A DNA stretch of 10,350 bases from Candidatus Methanomethylicia archaeon. GTDB lineage: Archaea > Thermoproteota > Methanomethylicia > CALHIW01. Every line of letters starts with the position of its first letter. Position 1 is the first letter of the stretch. The notes under the pieces are model-generated. The model did not search any database. It saw only the letters and a program-made list of their open reading frames with translations, and was not told the DNA's origin. Of the stretch, positions 1-6,177 are shown piece after piece. Location of the stretch: positions 1 through 10,350 of the forward strand of contig CALHIW010000036.1 of the NCBI GenBank assembly GCA_938030905.1, written 5' to 3'. The position numbers and the translations under genes are program-made.

Positions 1-121
1 CTTGTTATTACTCTTACTAATACACAGTTAAACTCACTCCATTTAGCTGTAGCATCAAACGCCTCCTCCCTTAATGGGTAAGATATCGGAATAATATCTA
101 TACTTGAATCTTCATATTCAT
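1..121 (-). pseudogene. 5' end of an enolase-superfamily gene (mandelate racemase/muconate-lactonizing type), frameshifted, cut by left edge
   Basis: Read on the minus strand from about position 104 to the edge, one frame is open and gives IDIIPISYPLREEAFDATA and then a segment ending VLVRVIT. This is the typical start of mandelate racemase/muconate-lactonizing enzymes: a first beta strand with a 'IPxxxPL' turn, then a 'xVLVRVxT' strand. That frame has no ATG, GTG or TTG start before its upstream stop. The only starts (ATG at 121 and 115) lie in the neighbouring frame, which reads MNMKIQV and stops at 98-100. Losing one base near 104, in a short A run, would explain this, because MKIQ joined to SIDIIP restores the usual N-terminus. 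A TATA-like box at 144-150 places transcription start near 121, which supports the ATG. Only about 38 codons are visible, so the substrate class cannot be named. The break could be a real mutation or a sequencing error. Confidence 0.55.
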
Positions 122-140
122 CAATTTAAATACATAGTTT

Positions 141-154
141 AAACTTATAAGTTT
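141..154 (-). promoter_or_regulatory. TATA-containing 14-bp perfect palindrome upstream of the enolase-superfamily gene
   Basis: AAACTTATAAGTTT is a perfect palindrome. Its core lies about 26 bases before the ATG at 121 on the minus strand, the spacing expected between an archaeal TATA box and the start of a leaderless transcript. The symmetry could let it bind a dimeric regulator, or could be chance in AT-rich DNA. Confidence 0.4.
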
Positions 155-257
155 TTCACGTAAACATGCTAATTCTACCAGTTAGTTTAATCACTCTTCA
201 ACATAATTAATATAGCGAACGTTAAATAAGAGTAAATTTTAGTTAATTGGTGGGATT

Positions 258-827
258 TTGAGTAGTTTATGCTTTATTGATATTGAAAGTACTGGTTTGG
301 ATGCTGAAAGCAGCTTTATCGTGGGTTATGGCTTAATGAGTCTTGATGGATCTTGGACCCACTGCTTCGCCAACTCAATAGGTGATGAGCCAAACATAAT
401 AGTCAGCCTCCTAAACAATGTTAGAGACTACGAATACATAGTTACATGGTATGGTTTAGGCTTCGATATTCCAATGGTAACTGCTAGAGCTGTTAAGAAT
501 GGTATTGATCCAAGCCCAATATTAACCGTAAACCATATAGATTTATTTATTATATTTAAAACATTATTTAGACTTAGCAGATATGATCTTGATAGTATAT
601 GTAAGTTTCTAGGAATATCTAAACGTGTAGAACTTAGAGGAAGCGACATGCCTCCCCTATACTTTAAGGCTTTAGGCGGCGATTCTGAAGCCTTAAAGTT
701 AATAGAGGAGCATTGTTATGATGATCTGCAAGGCATTAGAAACATATATTTAAAAGTTGAGAGTATTATTAATAAGATTATTAGGGGGTGTGTTGATCTA
801 TCTAAATGGCAGCTTTCATTTAAATAG
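258..827 (+). CDS. Predicted RNase H-fold 3'-5' exonuclease (YprB/RNase_H_2-like)
   Basis: A 189-residue protein with the acidic motifs of the DnaQ-like (DEDD) exonuclease fold. Motif I is FIDIEST (Asp8, Glu10). Motif II is TWYGLGFDIPM (Asp70), followed by an HIDL segment near 93-96 as in YprB-type proteins. Motif III is EHCYDDLQGI near 151-160, with His152 and Asp155/Asp156 as candidate final ligands. The family cleaves single-stranded nucleic acid from the 3' end using two metal ions; the substrate here is unknown. It is a stand-alone nuclease domain without helicase or polymerase parts. The start is TTG, with GGTGGGA at 249-255 just upstream. The spacing is tight, but no better start exists. 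The last 12 bases overlap the 3' end of cofE, which is convergent; a T5 run follows the stop and could aid termination. Confidence 0.75.
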   Translation: MSSLCFIDIESTGLDAESSFIVGYGLMSLDGSWTHCFANSIGDEPNIIVSLLNNVRDYEYIVTWYGLGFDIPMVTARAVKNGIDPSPILTVNHIDLFIIFKTLFRLSRYDLDSICKFLGISKRVELRGSDMPPLYFKALGGDSEALKLIEEHCYDDLQGIRNIYLKVESIINKIIRGCVDLSKWQLSFK

Positions 828-1580
828 CCATTTTTCCTTATCCATATTAAGTTCTTTTGCAGTATGATTATTCTCAATCCTAACTTCCAAGCCCTTCACT
901 ATAGCAACTGGAATTTTCTCCTGTGCTTGACCCATAACCAGCTCTGCTGCTGAGGCGATTTCATCAGCTAAAGCTATATTTTTAACATGTAATGTGTAGC
1001 CAGTTAGATCCCTTATCCCTCTATAGTCTTTAAATGGATTTATACCTGATAAGCCTATAGCAACGTTTATCTGTCCATTCCTTAAAGGTCTTCCATAAGT
1101 ATCAGAAATAACCACAGCAACCTTCCTACCCGTAAGCTTCTCTATCCCCCTCCTTATGTTTTCGGCTGAGGCATCAGGATCTACAGGTAGTAGAGTAATA
1201 ATGTTTTCTAATCCTGAAACATTAGATCTATCAATACCTGCATTAGCACATGTAATTCCATGTCTAGTTATGGTTATTAAATGTCCAGGAACCGCCTTCA
1301 CAACCTCTTTAGACTCCATTAGAACAGCTTCAATAAACTTAGCATCTTTACCAGTGAATTCAGACAGTTTTACTGCTTTATCTGATGGTTTTAAACTATT
1401 AATATCAAGAATTCTCTTCTCTGCTTTTGAAACTATTTTTTGAGCAACTACAATAATATCCCCATCATCAATATTGACCCCCTCCTGAATACATGATTTA
1501 ACAATTAAGTCTGCAATATCGTCTCCAGGCTTTATATCAGGTATTGTTTCAAGACCAATTATTCTCAGTATCCTCGCCAT
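816..1580 (-). CDS. cofE: Coenzyme F420-0:L-glutamate ligase (CofE)
   Basis: A 254-residue protein matching CofE, which adds glutamate residues to coenzyme F420-0 with GTP in the cytoplasm to make F420-1 and F420-2. Family motifs are present in order: GDIIVVAQKIVSKAEKR (about 40-56), ITCANAGIDRSN (about 109-120, with Asp117) and VVISDTYGRPLRNGQ (about 156-170, with Asp160/Thr161). The Asp117 and Asp160/Thr161 positions correspond to the known metal and nucleotide site. An in-frame ATG five codons upstream (1595) is possible. I prefer the ATG at 1580 because AGGTGGAG (1583-1590) lies between the two as a good ribosome-binding site. Length is typical of the archaeal single-domain enzyme. No other F420 gene is in the window. 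It is divergent from mevalonate kinase and overlaps the upstream exonuclease gene at its 3' end. Confidence 0.93.
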   Translation of the reverse strand: MARILRIIGLETIPDIKPGDDIADLIVKSCIQEGVNIDDGDIIVVAQKIVSKAEKRILDINSLKPSDKAVKLSEFTGKDAKFIEAVLMESKEVVKAVPGHLITITRHGITCANAGIDRSNVSGLENIITLLPVDPDASAENIRRGIEKLTGRKVAVVISDTYGRPLRNGQINVAIGLSGINPFKDYRGIRDLTGYTLHVKNIALADEIASAAELVMGQAQEKIPVAIVKGLEVRIENNHTAKELNMDKEKWLFK

Positions 1581-1582
1581 AA

Positions 1583-1590
1583 CTCCACCT
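1583..1590 (-). promoter_or_regulatory. Ribosome-binding site that decides the cofE start
   Basis: On the minus strand this reads AGGTGGAG, with its GGTG core five bases before the ATG at 1580. The alternative ATG at 1595 lies upstream of it and has no such site. Confidence 0.6.
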
Positions 1591-1612
1591 AACATTAGTT
1601 AGCTAAACTACT

Positions 1613-1625
1613 AAAATATAAATTA
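1613..1625. promoter_or_regulatory. Shared TATA-like element of the divergent cofE/mevalonate kinase promoters
   Basis: The run AAAATATAAATTA (plus strand) gives TTTATATTTT on the minus strand. From its centre (about 1618), a 26-base spacing puts the cofE transcript start near 1592, just ahead of the cofE ribosome-binding site. In the other direction it puts the mevalonate kinase transcript start near 1645, leaving a leader of under ten bases. A single AT block may therefore serve both genes, or two overlapping boxes may be present. Confidence 0.5.
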
Positions 1626-1651
1626 AACCACTATAATTTAACTGTGGTTTA
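1624..1651. repeat. 8-bp perfect inverted repeat, candidate operator, between cofE and mevalonate kinase
   Basis: TAAACCAC (1624-1631) and GTGGTTTA (1644-1651) are exact reverse complements separated by 12 bases, so the half-site centres are 20 bp apart, about two helical turns. The repeat ends three bases before the mevalonate kinase ATG and spans its expected transcription start. Position and geometry suit a repressor site; no regulator is identified. Confidence 0.5.
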
Positions 1652-1653
1652 TA

Positions 1654-2649
1654 ATGGCTAGGAGAGCTATTGCCTCAGCTCCAGGTAAAGTTATACTTTT
1701 CGGTGAACACTTTGTAGTTTACGGTAAGTCCTCTATTGTAATGGCTATTAGTAGAAGGGTTTATGTAACTGTTGAGAAATATAAGACTGAGGAAATTATT
1801 ATAGAATCTGATTTAGGGTATACAGGATTATTTACTGGAAATACTTATAAACCGTTGATTGGAGGGTTGGATGGCGAACCTATTCTTAAGCCAGTATATA
1901 TTGCAGCTAATAAAACTCTTGAGTTTTTAAGTATTAATAGTGGTTTAAAAATATCTATTAGCTCTGAAATTCCTATTGCTTCTGGTTTAGGTTCATCAGC
2001 TTCAACTTTTGTTGCTACAATTATAGCTACCTCCTATCTATTTGATTGTAGTTTAAGCTATAAAGAGTTATTTAATCTTTCACTTAGAGCTGAAGAGCAT
2101 GTTCATGGAACCCCTTCAGGAGTTGATCAAGCAATAGCTATTAATGGAGGTCTAATAGAGTATAATAGGTTTTCAGGCTTTGAAAAGTTAAAATCACCAG
2201 TAGATATTCCGCTTATTATAGGTAATACAGGTATTTTAAGAAGTACTGGTGGGCAAGTAGCTAAGGTTCGAAGATTTGCTGAGAAAAATCCTAGCATCAT
2301 GAAGACCCTATTTCTCCAAATTGAAGAGATAATTAGTAAAGCTAAAAACTCTCTTGTAGAGGGGGATCTGGAGGATTTAGGAATACTTATGGATAGAAAC
2401 CAAGAGCTTTTAAGAATTATCGGTGTATCACATGAAAAACTTGAAGAGCTTATACTAGTAGCTAAGAGAGCTGGGGCTCTTGGAGCAAAGCTTACAGGTG
2501 CGGGGGGTGGTGGATGTATGATTGCCTTAGTAACAGATAAAGTAAAAAACAGCGTTGCTAAAGCTATAGAAAATGCTGGAGGAAAATCACTACCAGTAAA
2601 TATATCTACTAATGGGGTTGAAGTTAAGCTATATAATGATGATTCCTAA
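1654..2649 (+). CDS. mvk: Mevalonate kinase
   Basis: A 331-residue GHMP-family kinase that phosphorylates mevalonate with ATP to give mevalonate 5-phosphate, an early step to the isoprenoids of archaeal lipids. Motif 1 is PGKVILFGEHFVVYG (about 10-24). The ATP-binding motif 2 is IPIASGLGSSAS (about 106-117). HGTPSGVDQAI (about 151-161) carries the catalytic Asp158, and motif 3 is KLTGAGGGGC (about 279-288). The 'GEHFVVYG' and 'HGTPSGVDQ' forms identify mevalonate kinase rather than galactokinase or homoserine kinase. Length is normal for archaea. The ATG at 1654 has no strong ribosome-binding site, and the promoter position predicts an almost leaderless message. No other mevalonate-pathway gene is in the window. 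Confidence 0.95.
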   Translation: MARRAIASAPGKVILFGEHFVVYGKSSIVMAISRRVYVTVEKYKTEEIIIESDLGYTGLFTGNTYKPLIGGLDGEPILKPVYIAANKTLEFLSINSGLKISISSEIPIASGLGSSASTFVATIIATSYLFDCSLSYKELFNLSLRAEEHVHGTPSGVDQAIAINGGLIEYNRFSGFEKLKSPVDIPLIIGNTGILRSTGGQVAKVRRFAEKNPSIMKTLFLQIEEIISKAKNSLVEGDLEDLGILMDRNQELLRIIGVSHEKLEELILVAKRAGALGAKLTGAGGGGCMIALVTDKVKNSVAKAIENAGGKSLPVNISTNGVEVKLYNDDS

Positions 2650-2842
2650 TTCCCATTTCAGTCTAGGTCTTCACCACATCAACATCAATGAATCTTCATG
2701 AGATTTACTATGATTATCTTAAAGACTATGATAATTTGTTAAAATCTATTTAATGCTTGGCAATTATTAAGCAGTTCTAACTTAACTTTAAGCTGCATAT
2801 TTATAAGTATTTTAGGCTATTACAGTAAACTTAAAATAGCAA

Positions 2843-2880
2843 TAGATATTTATATATAGAGTAGATATTTATATATAGAG
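2843..2880 (+). repeat. Perfect 19-bp tandem duplication carrying two TATA boxes
   Basis: TAGATATTTATATATAGAG occurs twice head to tail with no mismatch (2843-2861 and 2862-2880). Each copy holds TTTATATA (2849-2856 and 2868-2875), the archaeal TATA consensus. The downstream copy would place transcription start near 2897, and the upstream copy 19 bases earlier. Both lie ahead of the small gene starting at 2930. Confidence 0.8.
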
Positions 2881-2929
2881 TGAGCTATTAACTGGTTAAG
2901 TTACACTTACCCCCTCATTGTGGTTAACT

Positions 2930-3340
2930 ATGGTTGAGATTGAAGTAATATCATCTATGGATAGATTTAGATACTTCATTATATTAAGTACCTGTAGATC
3001 ATTTATTCCTAGAGAGTATTTTAAGATGCATAATGTGTTCCCTGAAAGGGATAAAGCCCATGGACTTATCTATGTTGAAGCTGCAGATAAGGTGACTCTA
3101 AGTAAAGTACGTGAAATATCATTCGTAAAGGTTAATGATGTTCTTGGAGTCATTTATGAGTCTAAAAGCGGTAGTACTAGGCTTAAGTGGCGTAGAACAT
3201 CTGGTCTTAAAGGTAAAGTAACTGGAACCGCATCAATAAATGCTATAGTTAATCTTAGCATTGCAGGAATAATAACCGCTAATGATGCTAGAAAGTTTGT
3301 TAAATCTAGGGAAATAGAATCCTTGAAACTTCCCCAATAG
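2930..3340 (+). CDS. Hypothetical protein, 136 residues, family not recognised
   Basis: I do not recognise this protein. It begins MVEIEVISSMDRFRYFII and is basic and soluble, with no signal peptide or membrane segment. The middle (roughly residues 40-75) alternates beta strand and helix: HGLIYVEAADKVTLSKVREI followed by VNDVLGVIYES. This loosely recalls the 'GYIFVEA...' strand-helix part of the NGN domain of NusG/Spt5, but the match is weak and could be chance. A basic stretch with KWRRTSGLKGK follows, and the C-terminal part (about 100-136) is probably helical. A TTG at 2918 in the same frame lacks a ribosome-binding site, so I prefer the ATG at 2930. The last 35 bases overlap the 3' end of the convergent Get3/ArsA-type gene. 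A strong duplicated TATA box upstream argues that it is expressed. Confidence 0.65.
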   Translation: MVEIEVISSMDRFRYFIILSTCRSFIPREYFKMHNVFPERDKAHGLIYVEAADKVTLSKVREISFVKVNDVLGVIYESKSGSTRLKWRRTSGLKGKVTGTASINAIVNLSIAGIITANDARKFVKSREIESLKLPQ

Positions 3341-4244
3341 CTTCTAGGCCCCTAACTTCCTCAGGAAGTTGAGGAACTATTGCTATTCCAATATCTCTAA
3401 ATTTCTCCTCAAGTATTTTCAAGTATTTCATTTGCATTTCAAATCTTTTTTTATGGAAGCTACATCCACACATCTCCTCAAGAGAAATATAGTTAATAAT
3501 TATTTTACCTATTCTTAACCCAAATGCTTTAAGCTCTTTGACTATACGTTCAGTTTGTCTAACTCCAAGTGCTTCAGCAATTGTAACTATAATTACATGT
3601 GTTTTACTACTTCTCAACATATCTAAAACCTCCTGTGCAAGCTTCTCCCAGTTTGAAATAATTTCAAGAGGGTCCCTCTTAACTCTACCCTTTACAAGTA
3701 CATCTAGAGCTTTACGAACTCTAATATACAGCTTAGTAGCCTCACCTAGATGCTTATAGAATTTATCTTGAAGACTTATTAGGGAAATTGTCCCACCAGC
3801 TGGAGCTGTATCCCATACAATAATATCGTATCCTCCATTTTTATAGAAGTCAAGAACATAGCTTAGTGCAAACTCCTCATCAATACCTGGAGCACCAGCA
3901 ATATAGTCAATAATTCCCCTATCAACAGGTAGAAACGACGATACAACTTCGTATACTTCACCGCCAAACTTCTCTATCCACTTCTTGACTACAAGATCAT
4001 AGTCAAGCTCAACAGCTTCAAAATTATTAAATCCAGGAATACATGTAACCCTTCCTTTAACATCTACTTCAAGAATATCTGATAGTGATGGTGTAGGATC
4101 AGTTGATAATAGTAATGTTTTAAATCCTCTCCTTGCAAAATGTAATGCTGTAGCAGAAGCACATGTTGTTTTACCAACTCCCCCCTTACCGCAGAACATA
4201 ACTATTCTGGGTTTCTCAATATTAAGATAGTTAAGCCCCTCCAT
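3306..4244 (-). CDS. ArsA/Get3 (TRC40)-family ATPase
   Basis: A 312-residue cytoplasmic P-loop ATPase of the ArsA/Get3 branch of the SIMIBI class. It has the deviant Walker A GKGGVGKTT (19-27, signature Lys20), switch I DPTPSLSD (49-56), switch II DTAPAGGT (145-152) and an adenine-binding-type Asn in IIINYI (Asn251). CGCSFHKKRFEMQMKYL (259-275) stands where Get3 has its zinc CxxC followed by 'RxxMQxxYL'. Get3 proteins carry tail-anchored membrane proteins, and ArsA drives arsenite export. With one ATPase domain and no arsenite genes nearby, a Get3-like or unknown client role is more likely. Oddities: Pro replaces the usual His in switch I, switch II differs from DTAPTGHT, and the CxxC has become CxxH with an extra Cys. 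A GTG at 4262 is in frame, but the TATA box at 4271-4281 puts transcription start near 4250, so I chose the ATG at 4244. Confidence 0.88.
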   Translation of the reverse strand: MEGLNYLNIEKPRIVMFCGKGGVGKTTCASATALHFARRGFKTLLLSTDPTPSLSDILEVDVKGRVTCIPGFNNFEAVELDYDLVVKKWIEKFGGEVYEVVSSFLPVDRGIIDYIAGAPGIDEEFALSYVLDFYKNGGYDIIVWDTAPAGGTISLISLQDKFYKHLGEATKLYIRVRKALDVLVKGRVKRDPLEIISNWEKLAQEVLDMLRSSKTHVIIVTIAEALGVRQTERIVKELKAFGLRIGKIIINYISLEEMCGCSFHKKRFEMQMKYLKILEEKFRDIGIAIVPQLPEEVRGLEAIGEVSRILFP

Positions 4245-4270
4245 ATAGATGTGGATAAACACATTAATTC

Positions 4271-4281
4271 AAATATTTAAA
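4271..4281 (-). promoter_or_regulatory. TATA-like box of the ArsA/Get3-family gene
   Basis: TTTAAATATTT on the minus strand, centred near 4276. The expected transcription start, about 26 bases on, is near 4250. This lies downstream of the GTG at 4262 and just before the ATG at 4244, so it supports the shorter protein. Confidence 0.45.
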
Positions 4282-4603
4282 TCTTCTGTAGTGCTAGGTC
4301 TCTATAGAAAATCTTCTTTTTGATTGTTAACTGGATAATTTCGACAATTTCAGAGTAAGCTCCTTTCTTATGATTATGCAGTTCTAAACTTAGCTTTGAC
4401 ACATATTTACAGATGATTAATCGTAGTCTTTAGAGCCTAAAAGCTTGTTTATGAATTATTCTATGGTGAGCCTATCTCTTCTCAGTCGTTTGTTTACCCT
4501 ACCAGCAGTATATTCCCTTACATGACTTAGCTAGATAGTTTATATGTAGCTAAGCTATGGTAAGACTCTTGACCTTACCTGTTAGGTTTATGGAATGTGT
4601 TGA

Positions 4604-5146
4604 ATGCTATCTATGCTTAAGGATTTATCTATCATGATAGTTAAGGAGGCAATGAAGGGGTTAAGGAGGTAATTTGTAGGAGGCTCAATAATAAATACGC
4701 CCCCAGATGAGCTTACGAGCTTTAGTAGTGCTGACTGATTCATCCTTAGTCTCTATAGAACTCTATGGTTAAAGTAACTCAAGGAGGAGCTGAAGTCCTC
4801 CAACTATTATAATGGTAAAGTATTTCCACGGATAATTTAGCTATTTAGTTAGGTCTCTTGAAGATTTCAATCATTTAATATTAGTAATTCATGAAATTTT
4901 TGTATATTTATACTTCATGTAGTTCGGAGTTTTGCCATTATGCTGAATTTATAGTTTCCTTTAAGAATTTCTAGAGCTATTCTGAAGGATATAGAGGATT
5001 TGACTGCAAACTTAAATGATAGAGTTTTAGATAAGTTATAGAGGGAAAAGTGTAAAGTCTCACGGACTATTAATGTCATTCTATAATGGGTTAAGAATTT
5101 TAAAGCAGAGTTAACTAAGACGCCTGCTCCTATCCACATATTTTAA
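4604..5146 (+). pseudogene. Probable eroded coding sequence, family unknown
   Basis: The stretch from 4245 to 5220 holds no intact gene. One plus-strand frame nevertheless reads like protein between stops: MLSMLKDLSIMIVKEAMKGL at 4604, NTPPDELTSFSSAD near 4694, FILSLYRTLWLK at 4739, LKEELKSSNYYNGKVFPRII at 4778, ISRAILKDIEDLTANLNDR near 4970, and WVKNFKAELTKTPAPIHIF up to the TAA at 5144-5146. In-frame stops lie at 4670, 4736, 4775, 4838, 4850, 4859, 4892, 4952, 5039 and 5084. The same frame may continue upstream to about 4300. The two best blocks (4604-4837, 4895-5143) have fewer stops than AT-rich random sequence should, but overall density is close to chance. The 74-codon open frame on the opposite strand (4915-5139) reads like an antisense shadow. 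A decayed transposase or archaeal ATPase is possible; I cannot identify it. Confidence 0.4.
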
Positions 5147-5157
5147 TAGTTAACAAC

Positions 5158-5164
5158 TATATAA
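5158..5164 (+). promoter_or_regulatory. TATA box upstream of the UbiA-family gene
   Basis: TATATAA, with an expected transcription start near 5187. This leaves a leader of about 34 bases that contains the GGTG ribosome-binding site at 5211-5214. Confidence 0.45.
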
Positions 5165-5220
5165 GCGAAAAGAATAAGTGAGTTTAACCTAATTAGTTAG
5201 GTAGTATAGTGGTGTGAATT

Positions 5221-6093
5221 ATGCTAATTAAGGCCTTAATAGATTTAGTAAAACCTAAGCAAACACTACTTCTACTATTTACTGCCTTAGCCTCCTATAC
5301 GGTAGCTGCAGGTAGTCAATTTATGTTTTCAACATTTATACTACTAGCAGTCTCAGGGTTTCTACTAATATCTGGTGTAACAGTATTTAATATGGTGCTT
5401 GAAGTAGATATAGACAGTATTATGGAGAGAACAAGGATGAGACCCATTCCATCCGGTATGATAAGTAGAGTCTATGCTGCCATTTATGGAATACTGGTCT
5501 ATACTTTGGGTTTAGTATTAGCATGCATGCTAAGTATTTGGGTAGTAGTAGCTGGTGTTTTAGCATTGATATTTGATATTGTGCTCTATACTTTATGGCT
5601 GAAGAGAAAGGTAGAGCTAAGCATAGTTATTGGAGGGGTTGCTGGGGGTATGCCAGCCTTTGGGGGATGGTGTGCTGCAGTAGGCTATCCTACGGTTGAA
5701 TCTATTCTGGTAGCTGCATTGATCATGTTGTGGATTCCAATACATATATGGTTTATAGCTTACTACTATATGGAGGACTATAGGAAAGCCAGTATTCCAA
5801 TGCTACCTGTAACTAGAGGAGCTAAAGTGACTGTAAAAGCTATTATGATAAGTCTAATTCTATTCCTCCTTACTATTGCGGTGATGTATGCTAGAGATAT
5901 TCTAGGCCTTATGACTTTTACGCTTTCAGTATTCATAACAGCACTAGCTTTAAAGAAAGCAGTAAACTTTCAATCCAATCCCAGTAGGGAAGTTGCTAGA
6001 AGACTATTCAAGGTAGCTAGCCCATATCTAATAGTGGTTTTTTCATCAATGATTATCGAGAGGACCCTATATATTCTAGCAAATCTAAAGTAA
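5221..6093 (+). CDS. ctaB: UbiA-superfamily prenyltransferase, protoheme IX farnesyltransferase (heme O synthase) type
   Basis: A 290-residue integral membrane protein with about eight or nine hydrophobic segments. The heme O synthase pattern is clear. The first prenyl-diphosphate motif is NMVLEVDIDSIMERTRMRP (57-75), followed by YTLWLKR (123-129), IGGVAGGMPAFGGW (137-150) and the second acidic region MEDYRKASIPMLPV (184-197). The enzyme transfers a farnesyl group to the vinyl of protoheme, on the way to heme O or A of terminal oxidases. In the first motif the usual Asp is Glu61 (N57-xxx-E61-xxx-D65), a conservative change. No oxidase or heme gene is adjacent, so the true acceptor is uncertain. 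GGTG at 5211-5214, six bases before the ATG, supports the start. Downstream comes the broken amidohydrolase on the same strand. Confidence 0.82.
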   Translation: MLIKALIDLVKPKQTLLLLFTALASYTVAAGSQFMFSTFILLAVSGFLLISGVTVFNMVLEVDIDSIMERTRMRPIPSGMISRVYAAIYGILVYTLGLVLACMLSIWVVVAGVLALIFDIVLYTLWLKRKVELSIVIGGVAGGMPAFGGWCAAVGYPTVESILVAALIMLWIPIHIWFIAYYYMEDYRKASIPMLPVTRGAKVTVKAIMISLILFLLTIAVMYARDILGLMTFTLSVFITALALKKAVNFQSNPSREVARRLFKVASPYLIVVFSSMIIERTLYILANLK

Positions 6094-6153
6094 AGACATA
6101 TTAACATTGTCAAAAGCTTAAATGAGAATTATTAGAGTATGGTAGTAATATTC

Positions 6154-6165
6154 TTAAATAATTTA
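6154..6165 (+). promoter_or_regulatory. TATA-like region before the amidohydrolase
   Basis: The run TTAAATAATTTA lies about 25 bases before the ATGs at 6178 and 6187. It lies inside the in-frame extension that begins at the ATG at 6139, which makes that earliest start unlikely. Confidence 0.35.
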
Positions 6166-6177
6166 TTGGTTATTACC

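Noticed and set aside
1156..1443. 95-codon plus-strand open frame inside cofE
   Set aside because: It lies wholly antisense to a clear cofE and shows no independent signal.
2262..2272. GGTTCGAAG, resembling a tRNA T-loop
   Set aside because: It lies inside the mevalonate kinase coding sequence with no cloverleaf arms around it.
2636..2753. Possible C/D box RNA (ATGATGA at 2636-2642) and a 21-codon open frame (2688-2753) after mevalonate kinase
   Set aside because: No CTGA D or D' box follows at the right distance, and the small frame has no ribosome-binding site or homologue I know.
4915..5139. 74-codon open frame on the minus strand
   Set aside because: The composition is typical of an antisense shadow, no motif or ribosome-binding site is visible, and the opposite strand reads more like protein.
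4604..5146. Stop-codon recoding (for example pyrrolysine at TAG) to explain the stops in this frame
   Set aside because: All three stop codons occur at close to chance frequency, so recoding of one of them would not open the frame.
6139..6177. Earlier ATG for the amidohydrolase at 6139
   Set aside because: It adds hydrophobic residues not expected in the family, and the TATA-like run lies inside this extension.
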